A DNA stretch of 6,707 nt from Candidatus Omnitrophota bacterium (GCA_016214245.1 JACROW010000101.1:1-6707), one strand, 5' to 3'; shown: positions 1-5,962, counted from the first letter of the stretch. Translations and numbers: made by a program. The notes: generated by a model not told the origin, from the letters alone.

Positions 1-465
1 AGCATATTTTATATCGAGCGTTGCAAAGAATATCTTTATTATGCTTTTGGCGTTTTCGAAGAATCTCTTTTTTCTGGCTGCGCTGACACACAAGAATATG
101 CCCTTCCGCTTTCGTCTGGCTGTGGCGGCCTTCCTCAACACATACTTCAGCACCCATAGACTCTGGAGCCTGTCGATCATCATCTTGACCTGGGCGGTAA
201 CGCTTCCGAAGAATATTGGCGATGCCACTATAACAGCGTCGGCGCTGTTCAAGCTTCTATATACGAGCTGCATATCGTCGTCGATCACGCATATGCCTGT
301 TTCATCACAGCCGCCGCATTCCTGGCACGGTTTGAAATTCAGATCGTTCAGGGCTATCTTCTCAACCCGGGCCCCGGCTGACTGTGCGCCTTCAAGCGCC
401 TTATCAAGAAGCGTATCTGTATTCCCGCCCTTCCTCGGACTTCCGCTGATCCCCAAGATCTTCAT
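1..465 (-). CDS. Iron-sulfur flavoprotein / NADPH-dependent FMN reductase family (3' end missing)
   Basis: This is a flavodoxin-fold FMN protein, probably a cytoplasmic redox carrier or NAD(P)H:acceptor reductase. The first 155 residues are present and the C-terminus runs off the left edge; relatives are usually about 180-200 residues, so perhaps 30-45 are missing. The N-terminus MKILGISGSPRKGGNT is the phosphate-binding loop that holds FMN. Cys47, Cys50, Cys53 and Cys59 form a compact C-x2-C-x2-C-x5-C motif, as in iron-sulfur flavoproteins that carry a 4Fe-4S cluster. It is followed by DDDM and by SPIFFGS (82-88), the second flavin-contact loop. Residues 111-135 are rich in Arg and Lys. The ATG at 465 lies 11 bp after the stop of the phosphoribosyltransferase gene; the ATG five bases upstream is out of frame and hits a stop at once. 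The ribosome site is weak, so translation may depend on the upstream gene. The family is clear; substrate and partner are unknown. Confidence 0.88.
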   Translation of the reverse strand, partial: MKILGISGSPRKGGNTDTLLDKALEGAQSAGARVEKIALNDLNFKPCQECGGCDETGICVIDDDMQLVYRSLNSADAVIVASPIFFGSVTAQVKMMIDRLQSLWVLKYVLRKAATARRKRKGIFLCVSAARKKRFFENAKSIIKIFFATLDIKYA

Positions 466-476
466 TTCATTTTATC

Positions 477-1541
477 TTAAAACTTTACCAATTTCAATCG
501 CGGATTAGGGTTATAGTGCCTCCCTACTTTTGCGCAGGGCCTTCCATTTACCATTACGATATCAGCCGTAAAATCCCTCTTCAGCCGGAAGAATGCGGAG
601 CCCACCCCGACCAGGTCATATGGGACCTTTATCGAATTAAAGTATCTTATCTTCTCCTCGTCAAAACCACAGCTTATAACTATCTTTACGAATTTAAAAC
701 CCTGCGCATCGAGTGCCCGTCGGACATTCCAGACAAGTTCAGGAGATACGCCAAGCGTTGCTTTCGATTTAGATTTAACGGATCTGTCATGCAGGTCCAA
801 TGCCGTATCGAGCCTGACACCCCAAAGCCTTTTACCGAGGGCCCTGGCCACCTCTAAAGACGTCTTCACGCAATCGTTCTCGAAATCCACCAAGGCTATT
901 CGTCTAATATCCTTGGGCATATATTTATCGAAAGCGATACAGGCTGCGGCAGTATCTCCATCATACGCCGCTATAAGGCCGTGCGGGATTGTGCCTTCGC
1001 CATGGCTGCCCCACCAGGCGGCGTTTGCATCCGTCGAGACGCCGAGGGCGCCGCTTATGAATGCCGCGTAGCCATCGCCGGTCTGCAGGCTGTAATGGTC
1101 GAACCTCGCCGGAAAAAATAGTACCTTCTTCGGCCTTGCCGCATCGACAACCCTTTTTACCGCTGTCGCGACCGCAGTCCGCCTGGCGATGACGCCCAGA
1201 TATACGGTTTCGAGATGCGCAAACGTGGAGTAATCGCCTTCTATAGTCATAACGGTCTCCATGGGCCTTACAGTATCACCGTCATATAAAGCCTTTATCT
1301 TCAGTTTTTCCGGATTATACGCGCAGAACCTTAAGACCGCTATGGCCTCATCCAGGCCGCAGACTATCGATTTTTCTCTTGTGAAGATCTGCATCACAAC
1401 GTCAGGGTGGTAATTGTCTTTCAAGAGGACCTCTCGTGTCCTTATGAAATACTTATCGGAATACCATCCTTTTTTTATCTTTTCAACCGGCAGGTTAAAA
1501 ATAGGCGGGCTTAACCTCTTTCCTTTTATCCACTTCTCCAT
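477..1541 (-). CDS. pncB: Nicotinate phosphoribosyltransferase, short archaeal-like type
   Basis: It is predicted to join nicotinate to PRPP with ATP use, giving nicotinate mononucleotide in the NAD salvage (Preiss-Handler) pathway in the cytoplasm. The 354 residues fit the short type of the family. Visible marks are GWYSDKYFIRT near the N-terminus (25-35), LETVYLGVIARR (110-121) in the substrate region, GTIPHG (183-188), VRLDT (242-246) at the end of a barrel strand, and ISCGFDEE (289-296) followed by VGVGS (311-315), which correspond to the PRPP phosphate-binding loops. The order and spacing match the type II/NAPRTase fold. Where relatives commonly have SGGLD, this protein has SCGFD, a change in a substrate-facing loop. 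The ATG at 1541 is 6 bp after the preceding stop, with a weak purine-rich site upstream. No amidase or NAD synthetase gene is next to it. A related base specificity cannot be ruled out. Confidence 0.87.
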   Translation of the reverse strand: MEKWIKGKRLSPPIFNLPVEKIKKGWYSDKYFIRTREVLLKDNYHPDVVMQIFTREKSIVCGLDEAIAVLRFCAYNPEKLKIKALYDGDTVRPMETVMTIEGDYSTFAHLETVYLGVIARRTAVATAVKRVVDAARPKKVLFFPARFDHYSLQTGDGYAAFISGALGVSTDANAAWWGSHGEGTIPHGLIAAYDGDTAAACIAFDKYMPKDIRRIALVDFENDCVKTSLEVARALGKRLWGVRLDTALDLHDRSVKSKSKATLGVSPELVWNVRRALDAQGFKFVKIVISCGFDEEKIRYFNSIKVPYDLVGVGSAFFRLKRDFTADIVMVNGRPCAKVGRHYNPNPRLKLVKF

Positions 1542-1547
1542 ATAAAG

Positions 1548-1793
1548 CTACTTCTCTATCTTCAGTCCTATAGTCCTGGCTATTTCGTAAAATTCTTTCT
1601 CGTTTATCTCATCAAGGGTCTTATGGTGCCTATCCAGCTGCTCGTTAAATTTCACCGCCTTTTCCTGCATCTTCTCATGCGTCTCTTTTGAACCGCCGAA
1701 TAGACGAAAGTTCTTGCCCTTTGTAATCCTCACATGGCCATCCTTGGCGTCAAATCCCAGCCCGAGCAATATCCTTCTATAGAGCCTTTTCAC
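1548..1793 (-). CDS. Small conserved-looking protein of unknown function (81 aa)
   Basis: I do not recognise a named family. The protein is small, charged and soluble, with no signal peptide or membrane segment. An N-terminal basic amphipathic stretch (MKRLYRRILLGLGF) leads into a short beta-like part (GHVRITKGKNFRLFGGS, residues 19-35). A long helix follows, with ETHEKMQEKAVKFNEQL at 37-53, and the protein ends with a second helix (EINEKEFYEIARTIGL). The start is GTG at 1793. It is chosen because an AAGGAAGGAA ribosome site (1802-1811) lies 8 bases upstream and there is no ATG upstream that fits. The gene sits 25 bp after the EF-Tu-like gene and 6 bp before the phosphoribosyltransferase gene, so it is very probably in the same transcript. 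Ordinary codon use, good ribosome site and tight spacing argue that it is real. It could be a regulator or partner of either neighbour, which is speculation. Confidence 0.8.
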   Translation of the reverse strand: MKRLYRRILLGLGFDAKDGHVRITKGKNFRLFGGSKETHEKMQEKAVKFNEQLDRHHKTLDEINEKEFYEIARTIGLKIEK

Positions 1794-1818
1794 TCAAGCT
1801 ATTCCTTCCTTGTATAAA

Positions 1819-2175
1819 TTACACCTTGTAAACGTTGTCCCCTGTCCTTACGCGGGATTTGACCAAAAGCCCTATCTCCTGGCCCTTGCGCGCGAGGTCT
1901 ATCGGCACATGGTCCAGCTGCATCGAGCCCACCTTTTCTTTAAAATCCGTGGTATGGCCTTTGATCTGAATCTTATCCCCAAGCTTTAAACCGTCCTTCA
2001 ATATGAGGACCGCTGCCGCTTTAACCTTCGGGAAATAATGAGTAACTTCCCCGATCTTTTCCAGCGTTATCGCCTGGGCCTTTTTCGATACAACCTTCTT
2101 CTTTCTTGCAGCTGCCTTTTTAACTTTAGACTTTATTTTTACGATCTTTCTTTTTCTGGCTTTCTTCTTGGCCAT
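1819..2175 (-). CDS. EF-Tu domain 2-like beta-barrel protein with lysine-rich N-terminal tail
   Basis: Residues 41-118 form one translation-factor-type beta barrel (EF-Tu domain 2). It opens with IGEVTHYFPKV, has GDKIQIKGHTTDF at 66-78 and SMQLDHVPI at 84-92, and closes with GQEIGLLVKSRVRTGDNVYKV. This is the pattern of the small 'translation elongation factor-like' proteins of archaea and some bacteria, and of the C-terminal barrel of U32 peptidase-type proteins. There is no GTPase domain, so it is not an elongation factor. Ahead of the barrel is a tail of about 35 residues in which roughly 18 of residues 2-32 are Lys or Arg, with Ala and Val between them. This suggests binding to RNA, ribosome or DNA (inference). 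The ATG at 2175 has an AGGAGG ribosome site four bases away, the strongest one in the second half of the gene run, so this gene may be expressed more than its neighbours. The exact role is unknown. Confidence 0.85.
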   Translation of the reverse strand: MAKKKARKRKIVKIKSKVKKAAARKKKVVSKKAQAITLEKIGEVTHYFPKVKAAAVLILKDGLKLGDKIQIKGHTTDFKEKVGSMQLDHVPIDLARKGQEIGLLVKSRVRTGDNVYKV

Positions 2176-2179
2176 AAGT

Positions 2180-2185
2180 CCTCCT
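2180..2185 (-). promoter_or_regulatory. Strong Shine-Dalgarno site for the EF-Tu-like gene
   Basis: A full AGGAGG lies four bases before the ATG at 2175. It is stronger than the ribosome sites of the adjacent genes and fixes the start, which puts the whole basic tail inside the protein. Confidence 0.8.
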
Positions 2186-2204
2186 ATATTTTTATCCTCG
2201 CTAT

Positions 2205-2233
2205 ATTATATTATTCCAAAAATTTATTTGCAA
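2205..2233 (-). promoter_or_regulatory. Possible internal sigma70-type promoter before the EF-Tu-like gene
   Basis: On the minus strand a perfect -10 hexamer TATAAT (2205-2210) lies 17 bp after TTGCAA (2228-2233), which matches four of six bases of the -35 consensus. Transcription would start near 2198 and leave a leader of about 20 bases with the AGGAGG site. The -35 element lies inside the end of the glycosylase gene. The AT-rich gap of 35 bp raises the chance of a random match, so this is only moderately supported. If real, it would let the last four genes be transcribed independently of the envelope block. Confidence 0.4.
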
Positions 2234-2879
2234 GCATTTTTAAAGGGCACGATGTGCACCTCGGCTTATTTTTACAAAAGTCCTTGGCCAGCCTGACTAT
2301 CAGCGCGTGATACTCGTTATACACTCCTGCCTTCTTGGGCAGGTTGTTCATAAAAAACCTCTGGACATCCTCGTAAGGCGCATCTTCCCTGAAGAAATTA
2401 TGCCTGGAGAATACCCTTTTCGTATATGCATCAACAACGAAGACAGGCCTTCCAAAAGCATATAGCAATATGGAGTCGCAGGTCTCAGGGCCGATGCCGT
2501 TCACGTTTAACAGCTCATGGCGCAACCTATCGGTCCCTTCATGAGAGGCATTTGTTAAACTGCCTTTGTATTTCGAAAATAAAAATCCTATGAAGTCTTT
2601 AAGCCTCTTAGATTTTATATTATAGTAGCCGGCTGGCCTTATATGCCGGCCGAGAGCCGCCGAATCCACTTTTTTAAAGGCCGATGGCGAGAGGAGCTTC
2701 GAGCCTCTCAAATTGCGTATCGCCTTTTCAACATTCGTCCAGGCCGTATTTTGCGTCAATATCGCACCCACGATTACCTCGAAGCGCGTCCTGGCAGGCC
2801 ACCACTCCTGCGGGCCATAAAATCTATAAAGCCTTTTATATATATCGACCAGGGTTACTCTATCTCTCGGTGGGCGCAT
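2211..2879 (-). CDS. Endonuclease III-superfamily DNA glycosylase (HhH-GPD, MagIII/COG2231-like)
   Basis: This is a base-excision repair glycosylase, probably acting on damaged (for example alkylated) bases. The 222 residues carry FEVIVGAILTQNTAWTNVEKA (33-53), typical of the MagIII-like branch and not of true Nth. The helix-hairpin-helix lies at about 123-140 (NVNGIGPETCDSILLY), followed by VVDAYTKRV with the catalytic Asp150. Where endonuclease III has its lyase Lys (E. coli Lys120), this protein has Glu132, so it should be a monofunctional glycosylase without AP-lyase activity. Near the C-terminus are Cys202, Cys208 and Cys211, but the expected fourth cluster ligand, five residues on, is Ala217, so a normal 4Fe-4S cluster is doubtful. 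An in-frame TGA 15 bases upstream supports the ATG at 2879. The gene follows the HEAT-repeat gene after 49 bp, and its ribosome site is poor. The family is clear; the substrate is not. Confidence 0.87.
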   Translation of the reverse strand: MRPPRDRVTLVDIYKRLYRFYGPQEWWPARTRFEVIVGAILTQNTAWTNVEKAIRNLRGSKLLSPSAFKKVDSAALGRHIRPAGYYNIKSKRLKDFIGFLFSKYKGSLTNASHEGTDRLRHELLNVNGIGPETCDSILLYAFGRPVFVVDAYTKRVFSRHNFFREDAPYEDVQRFFMNNLPKKAGVYNEYHALIVRLAKDFCKNKPRCTSCPLKMLANKFLE

Positions 2880-2928
2880 ATGAAGTGCCTGTCAACCATA
2901 TTGCGGAAAGGAAGGATGCCAATAGGCT

Positions 2929-3978
2929 TTAGTTTGATGGCTGGTTGCCTCTCAGTGCCGTCAATGCCTCCTGAGCCTGTCTCCTCACCCTCATGCTCTC
3001 GTCGTTCAATAGGAGTTCAAAGTCTTTAGCGAACTCTGCAGAGCCTATTTTGGCAAGCGACTTCATTGCGGCGACCCTTACATCGATAGCCTCGTCGCGA
3101 AGCAGTTTCTTGAGGGGCGGCACGACCTCACTTGCGCCGATTTCCCCCAAAGCCATTGTTGCGGCGTATCTTAAGTCCTTGCTGTCCATCTCCGCGATCT
3201 TTATCAGATACGGAATCGAACTCGGGTCCTTGACTTCGCCAAGCGCCTTCAGAGCTTCTTTTCTCACATTTATATTCCTATCCTCCAAGAGTTTATTTAA
3301 GGCTGGGATTGCGGCCTTGGTTCGTATCTTGCCTAACGCTATAGCCAGCCTCAACCTGACTTCATCATTGTAATCGTCCGAGAACCGCGAAAGCTTCTCA
3401 ACCGCCCTCGCCTCCTTTATGTCGCCTAACCCGTCTATCGCCAACATCCTTATTCTTATATCTTGATCGTCTAACAGTTTCATGAAGGTATCGTTGAGAG
3501 CGGGGTCCTTTATCTGCTGAAGCGAACGCGATGCGAGATACCTTGTCTGTGAATCGAGATCTGTCAGGGCCCCCTTCAGGGGTTCGATCGCCTTTCTATC
3601 GCTGATGCTGCCAAGTGCCTTTGCTGAGGCGCGCCTTATCTTCAGACTCGGATCCTTCAGGCTTTGAGACAGAGATTCCGTAGCCATCGGGCTTTTGATA
3701 TCGGCGAGAATATCTATCACGGTCGTCCTTTGGCTTATGCTCTCTTTGGGGTTATTCACCACCTCGGTCAAGGACGGTACGGCGGGCGCGCCTATGGCGG
3801 TTAAATTTACGATCGCGTCATGCTCATATTTTTTATCCTTTAAGAGCGCTATATTCTTCCTGACAATAGACTGGGTCCTCATTTCTATATCTTCACAGAA
3901 CGCGGCCGAAGTGAAACAAATAATTAAACCGATAACAACTGATAACCAGTAACCATTAACCCGTAACCCGTAACGCAT
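2929..3978 (-). CDS. Exported HEAT-repeat (PBS lyase-type) protein
   Basis: This is a predicted scaffold or adaptor protein outside the cytoplasm. Residues 1-28 look like a Sec signal peptide: an Arg near the start, a hydrophobic core WLSVVIGLIICF and a possible cleavage site around TSAA-F or AAFC-E. The rest, to residue 349, is about nine or ten HEAT-like helical pairs of roughly 31 residues, with recurring units such as ALGSISDRKAIEPLKGAL, ALGEVKDPSSIPYLIKIA and ALGEIGASEVVPPLKKLL. There is no catalytic domain. A longer start at 4020 exists, but it adds 14 polar residues and overlaps lpxA. The ATG at 3978 has GGGAGG four bases upstream and puts the signal peptide at the N-terminus, so I chose it. 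It lies 19 bp after lpxA. HEAT arrays usually bind proteins; the partner is unknown. The codons for the first part of the signal peptide are built from a heptamer repeat (see separate entry). Confidence 0.88.
   Translation of the reverse strand: MRYGLRVNGYWLSVVIGLIICFTSAAFCEDIEMRTQSIVRKNIALLKDKKYEHDAIVNLTAIGAPAVPSLTEVVNNPKESISQRTTVIDILADIKSPMATESLSQSLKDPSLKIRRASAKALGSISDRKAIEPLKGALTDLDSQTRYLASRSLQQIKDPALNDTFMKLLDDQDIRIRMLAIDGLGDIKEARAVEKLSRFSDDYNDEVRLRLAIALGKIRTKAAIPALNKLLEDRNINVRKEALKALGEVKDPSSIPYLIKIAEMDSKDLRYAATMALGEIGASEVVPPLKKLLRDEAIDVRVAAMKSLAKIGSAEFAKDFELLLNDESMRVRRQAQEALTALRGNQPSN
3940..3974. repeat. Degenerate heptamer tandem repeat within the signal-peptide codons
   Basis: Five uninterrupted 7-base units with consensus NNNTAAC on the plus strand: TGATAAC, CAGTAAC, CATTAAC, CCGTAAC, CCGTAAC. 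A sixth similar unit, CGATAAC at 3930-3936, is out of phase. The array covers codons 2 to 13 of the HEAT-repeat gene. Seven is not a multiple of three, so the protein repeats every seven residues (YGLRVNG then YWLSVVI). Confidence 0.75.
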
Positions 3979-3982
3979 AGTT

Positions 3983-3988
3983 CCTCCC
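3983..3988 (-). promoter_or_regulatory. Shine-Dalgarno site that decides the HEAT-gene start
   Basis: GGGAGG, inside a longer AAGGGAGGAA stretch, lies four bases before the ATG at 3978. The alternative in-frame ATGs at 4020 and 4017 would place this ribosome site inside the coding region. The site therefore supports the shorter protein with an N-terminal signal peptide. Confidence 0.8.
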
Positions 3989-3997
3989 TTCTGTTTA

Positions 3998-4798
3998 CTA
4001 TTCAAAATACTCCGCATCACTATATTTATATTTACAGATGCCTCTTTTGGAATGTTCGATAAAATCTATTAAATGATTCAATTCGTTCGAGGGTTTCAGT
4101 TTTTTGATCCCCTCTATGGCCTGCGCGGTATTCAGGTCCGCGTTATAAAGCAGCCTGAATGCCTCTTTGAGATTATCTATAAGCTCCTTTGAGAATTTAG
4201 ACCTTCTCAAACCTATAAGATTTATGGACCTCACCACCGAAGGACCCCTGACCAGCATATACGGCGGCACATCCTTATTTATCCCGGTGAAGCCGCCTAT
4301 CATAGATAGGGCCCCTATGCGGCAGAATTGGTGGACGACGACATTGCCCGAGATGAACGCCTTGTCCTCAACGGTAACATAGCCGGACAATAGCGCGCAA
4401 TTGGCAATAATGACATTATTTCCTATTTCACAGTTATGGCCGATGTGCGAAAGGGCCATCAGATAACAGTCATCGCCGATGACGGTTGAACTGCAGTCTT
4501 TTGTACCCCTGTGTATAGTTGCGTATTCTCTTATTATGTTCCTCTTCCCTATTTTAAGATAGGTCTTGGCACTCTTATCGAAGGCCAGGTCTTGCGGAAA
4601 GTGGCCCAGCACAGCACCCATATGTATTTGGGTAGCTTCTCCTATGCTCGTGCCGCTAGCAATGTAGGCATGCGGCCAGACCTTGACCTTCGGCCCTATC
4701 TCAACGCCATCCTCGACTATCGCGAATGGCCCGATCTCGACATCGCCCGCTATTCTGGCATTTTTACTGATTATCGCCAGCTCGCTTATCTTCATCAT
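3998..4798 (-). CDS. lpxA: UDP-N-acetylglucosamine O-acyltransferase LpxA
   Basis: It catalyses the first step of lipid A synthesis: transfer of a 3-hydroxyacyl chain from acyl carrier protein to UDP-GlcNAc, at the cytoplasmic face of the inner membrane. The 266 residues compare with 262 in E. coli. Residues 8-180 are hexapeptide repeats of a left-handed beta helix (for example IGPFAIVEDGVEIG), and 185-255 form the C-terminal helical domain (INLIGLRRSKFSKE). By alignment with E. coli by eye, His121 is the catalytic base (E. coli His125) in SHIGHNCEIGN, His118 matches His122 and His156 matches His160 in VVHQFC. Gly169 matches Gly173, which allows long acyl chains in E. coli; Tyr140 replaces His144. 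The first ATG (4798) overlaps the preceding stop by 4 bp. A second ATG at 4795 is better spaced (6 bases) from the AAGGG site. The usual lpxD, fabZ and lpxB neighbours are absent. Confidence 0.96.
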   Translation of the reverse strand: MMKISELAIISKNARIAGDVEIGPFAIVEDGVEIGPKVKVWPHAYIASGTSIGEATQIHMGAVLGHFPQDLAFDKSAKTYLKIGKRNIIREYATIHRGTKDCSSTVIGDDCYLMALSHIGHNCEIGNNVIIANCALLSGYVTVEDKAFISGNVVVHQFCRIGALSMIGGFTGINKDVPPYMLVRGPSVVRSINLIGLRRSKFSKELIDNLKEAFRLLYNADLNTAQAIEGIKKLKPSNELNHLIDFIEHSKRGICKYKYSDAEYFE

Positions 4799-5232
4799 TT
4801 ACCCTTACTTTCAATCTTATCCAATAATTTGTTTATCGCATCGGCTATCGGCTTAATATCGTCGCCCTTCCTCACCTTAAGCCTCCTGCAATAATCTGCA
4901 GCCCCTGTTATGCCCTCCAGTTCTTTCTCCAACCTTTCTATGGGGCCTGCAAATCTGTGCGAGAGGCCGATCCCCCACAATATCAATATTAAAAAAAGCG
5001 GGGGGATGCCGATTGCGAGGATCATATTTATCTTCTTTATGACGGGGAATAGATTATAGGCAATTGATTCCGGGATCCCCAGCTGTTCGGCCACGAGGCT
5101 GAAGATGAGGTAATACAAGCAGCCTCCGACGAACACGAGCGGTATCAGCATGGAGGCGATCAAAAGGGCTATATACCTTCTCTGGGTGGCCTTTTTTGTT
5201 AAAAACTTTGTCCTCAAAAATTTTGTCCTCAT
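4795..5232 (-). CDS. Two-TM membrane protein ending in a HAMP domain, no output domain
   Basis: The 145 residues have a basic N-terminus, a first membrane helix at about 20-46, a short outer loop and a second helix at about 68-90. A HAMP-like linker at 91-140 follows: AGPIERLEKELEGI holds the conserved Pro and first helix, and KGDDIKPIADAINKLLDKI the second helix with its D-D/E-I motif. The protein then stops. Sensor kinases and chemoreceptors continue into a kinase, cyclase or signalling domain; here there is none, and the next frame is lpxA. It may pass a membrane signal to a separate protein or act as a structural adaptor (inference). The ATG at 5232 follows the DUF3047 stop by one base. 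Because codons 1-10 contain a 15-bp tandem duplication, TTG at 5217 is a second possible start, with GAGG nine bases upstream. The stop overlaps lpxA by 4 bp. The domain reading is good; the function is unknown. Confidence 0.82.
   Translation of the reverse strand: MRTKFLRTKFLTKKATQRRYIALLIASMLIPLVFVGGCLYYLIFSLVAEQLGIPESIAYNLFPVIKKINMILAIGIPPLFLILILWGIGLSHRFAGPIERLEKELEGITGAADYCRRLKVRKGDDIKPIADAINKLLDKIESKGK
5201..5230. repeat. 15-bp tandem duplication at the start of the HAMP gene
   Basis: Two adjacent 15-base copies (5201-5215 and 5216-5230), AAAAACTTTGTCCTC and AAAAATTTTGTCCTC, differ at one base. In the protein they give RTKFL twice in a row. Each copy carries a GAGGAC motif in the minus sense, so the duplication also copies a possible ribosome site and creates a TTG start choice. 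Confidence 0.8.
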
Positions 5233-5233
5233 T

Positions 5234-5962
5234 TTACTTATGACCTAATTCTATCTCGTCATACATGGCATCTGCGCTCGTCCCTGTATGCTCGGTATTC
5301 GTCATAAATGCGACTGCGCCTATATCGTATTCAGGCTTTCGGCCGAATACTTTAAGATAATCCGAGATGATGTCTCTTTCCTGTGTGCGCCAGCCGTTCT
5401 GTTTGTCCGGACAGCTTTCGGCGACTATCAATTTTATATTTTTGGAATAGGGGCTTGTGCCAACCAACCCCACGGGAAGCTGTTCGGCCCAGAGATACTC
5501 CAATACCTTTGATTTTGTAAAAAATTTCGCCGGAAATATCACATAGACCCGAGCCGCGAAGTCATCTTCGTCTTTTGTCTCGAGGTTCTCTGGCCGGGTT
5601 TTCGCCGGGAATTTTTCAACCCTCCATTTCCAACTTATGACAGGCTCTCTTTTTTTGGAATCCAGTTTTATCTTGTAGTACAATGCTGAAGCTGATCTCT
5701 CGCTGGTTGCCCTGACATAGGAAAGCGACTGATCCTTTTCAATCCTATAGACGACCTTACCCTTAAATATCTTCTCTTCCCATTCCTTCAGCGAATTATC
5801 CTCTGAGAACGGAAACCATTTTACGAGCGCCACCTTATATTTTGCGGGAACTTCTCTTGCTGCCCGCTTGAAGATGAAGATATTGTAATATACCAAAGGG
5901 ATTGCGACAAGAGATATCGCTATCGTAACCAATAGGACGAAGAGCGCCTTTTTCGTTGGCAT
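5234..5962 (-). CDS. DUF3047 family protein with N-terminal membrane anchor
   Basis: This protein of 242 residues has an N-terminal hydrophobic segment (6-28, VLLVTIAISLVAIPLVYYNIF) that is an uncleaved anchor or signal peptide; the rest should face the periplasm. The soluble part has the DUF3047 landmarks in order: ISWKWRVEKFP (109-119), DDFAARVYVIF (133-143), a Trp-rich LEYLWAEQLP (154-163), SPYSKN (170-175), ERDIISDYLKVFG (195-207) and the closing GAVAFMTNTEHTGTSADAMY (215-234). The family is predicted to be all-beta and possibly to bind ligand or carbohydrate, but no activity is established that I know of. Its start codon shares one base with the upstream stop (TAATG), and its stop is one base from the HAMP gene, so these three genes are probably translated in a coupled way. 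This points to a joint envelope role, which is inference. Confidence 0.87.
   Translation of the reverse strand: MPTKKALFVLLVTIAISLVAIPLVYYNIFIFKRAAREVPAKYKVALVKWFPFSEDNSLKEWEEKIFKGKVVYRIEKDQSLSYVRATSERSASALYYKIKLDSKKREPVISWKWRVEKFPAKTRPENLETKDEDDFAARVYVIFPAKFFTKSKVLEYLWAEQLPVGLVGTSPYSKNIKLIVAESCPDKQNGWRTQERDIISDYLKVFGRKPEYDIGAVAFMTNTEHTGTSADAMYDEIELGHK

Noticed and set aside
41..508. Long open plus-strand frame of 155 codons opposite the flavoprotein gene
   Set aside because: It lies antisense to a clear iron-sulfur flavoprotein with conserved motifs. Its translation has low-complexity Ser/Leu/Phe composition and no family signature.
516..857. Plus-strand frame opposite the nicotinate phosphoribosyltransferase
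   Set aside because: It is the complement of a well-conserved gene and shows no motif or ribosome site.
2038..2310. Plus-strand frame across the end of the glycosylase and the EF-Tu-like gene
   Set aside because: Its Leu/Phe/Ser-rich sequence comes from the reverse complement of lysine codons; there is no ribosome site or family match.
2890..2895. Perfect TTGACA on the minus strand between the HEAT and glycosylase genes
   Set aside because: No usable -10 hexamer lies 16-18 bp downstream; the bases there are CACCGA-like and already inside the glycosylase gene.
3930..3974. Repeat array considered as a CRISPR or a regulatory iteron set
   Set aside because: The units are only 7 bp with no spacers and lie inside a coding region; no replication or Cas gene is near.
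3979..4020. Longer start for the HEAT-repeat gene at 4020
   Set aside because: It would overlap lpxA, bury the signal peptide behind 14 polar residues and ignore the strong ribosome site before 3978.
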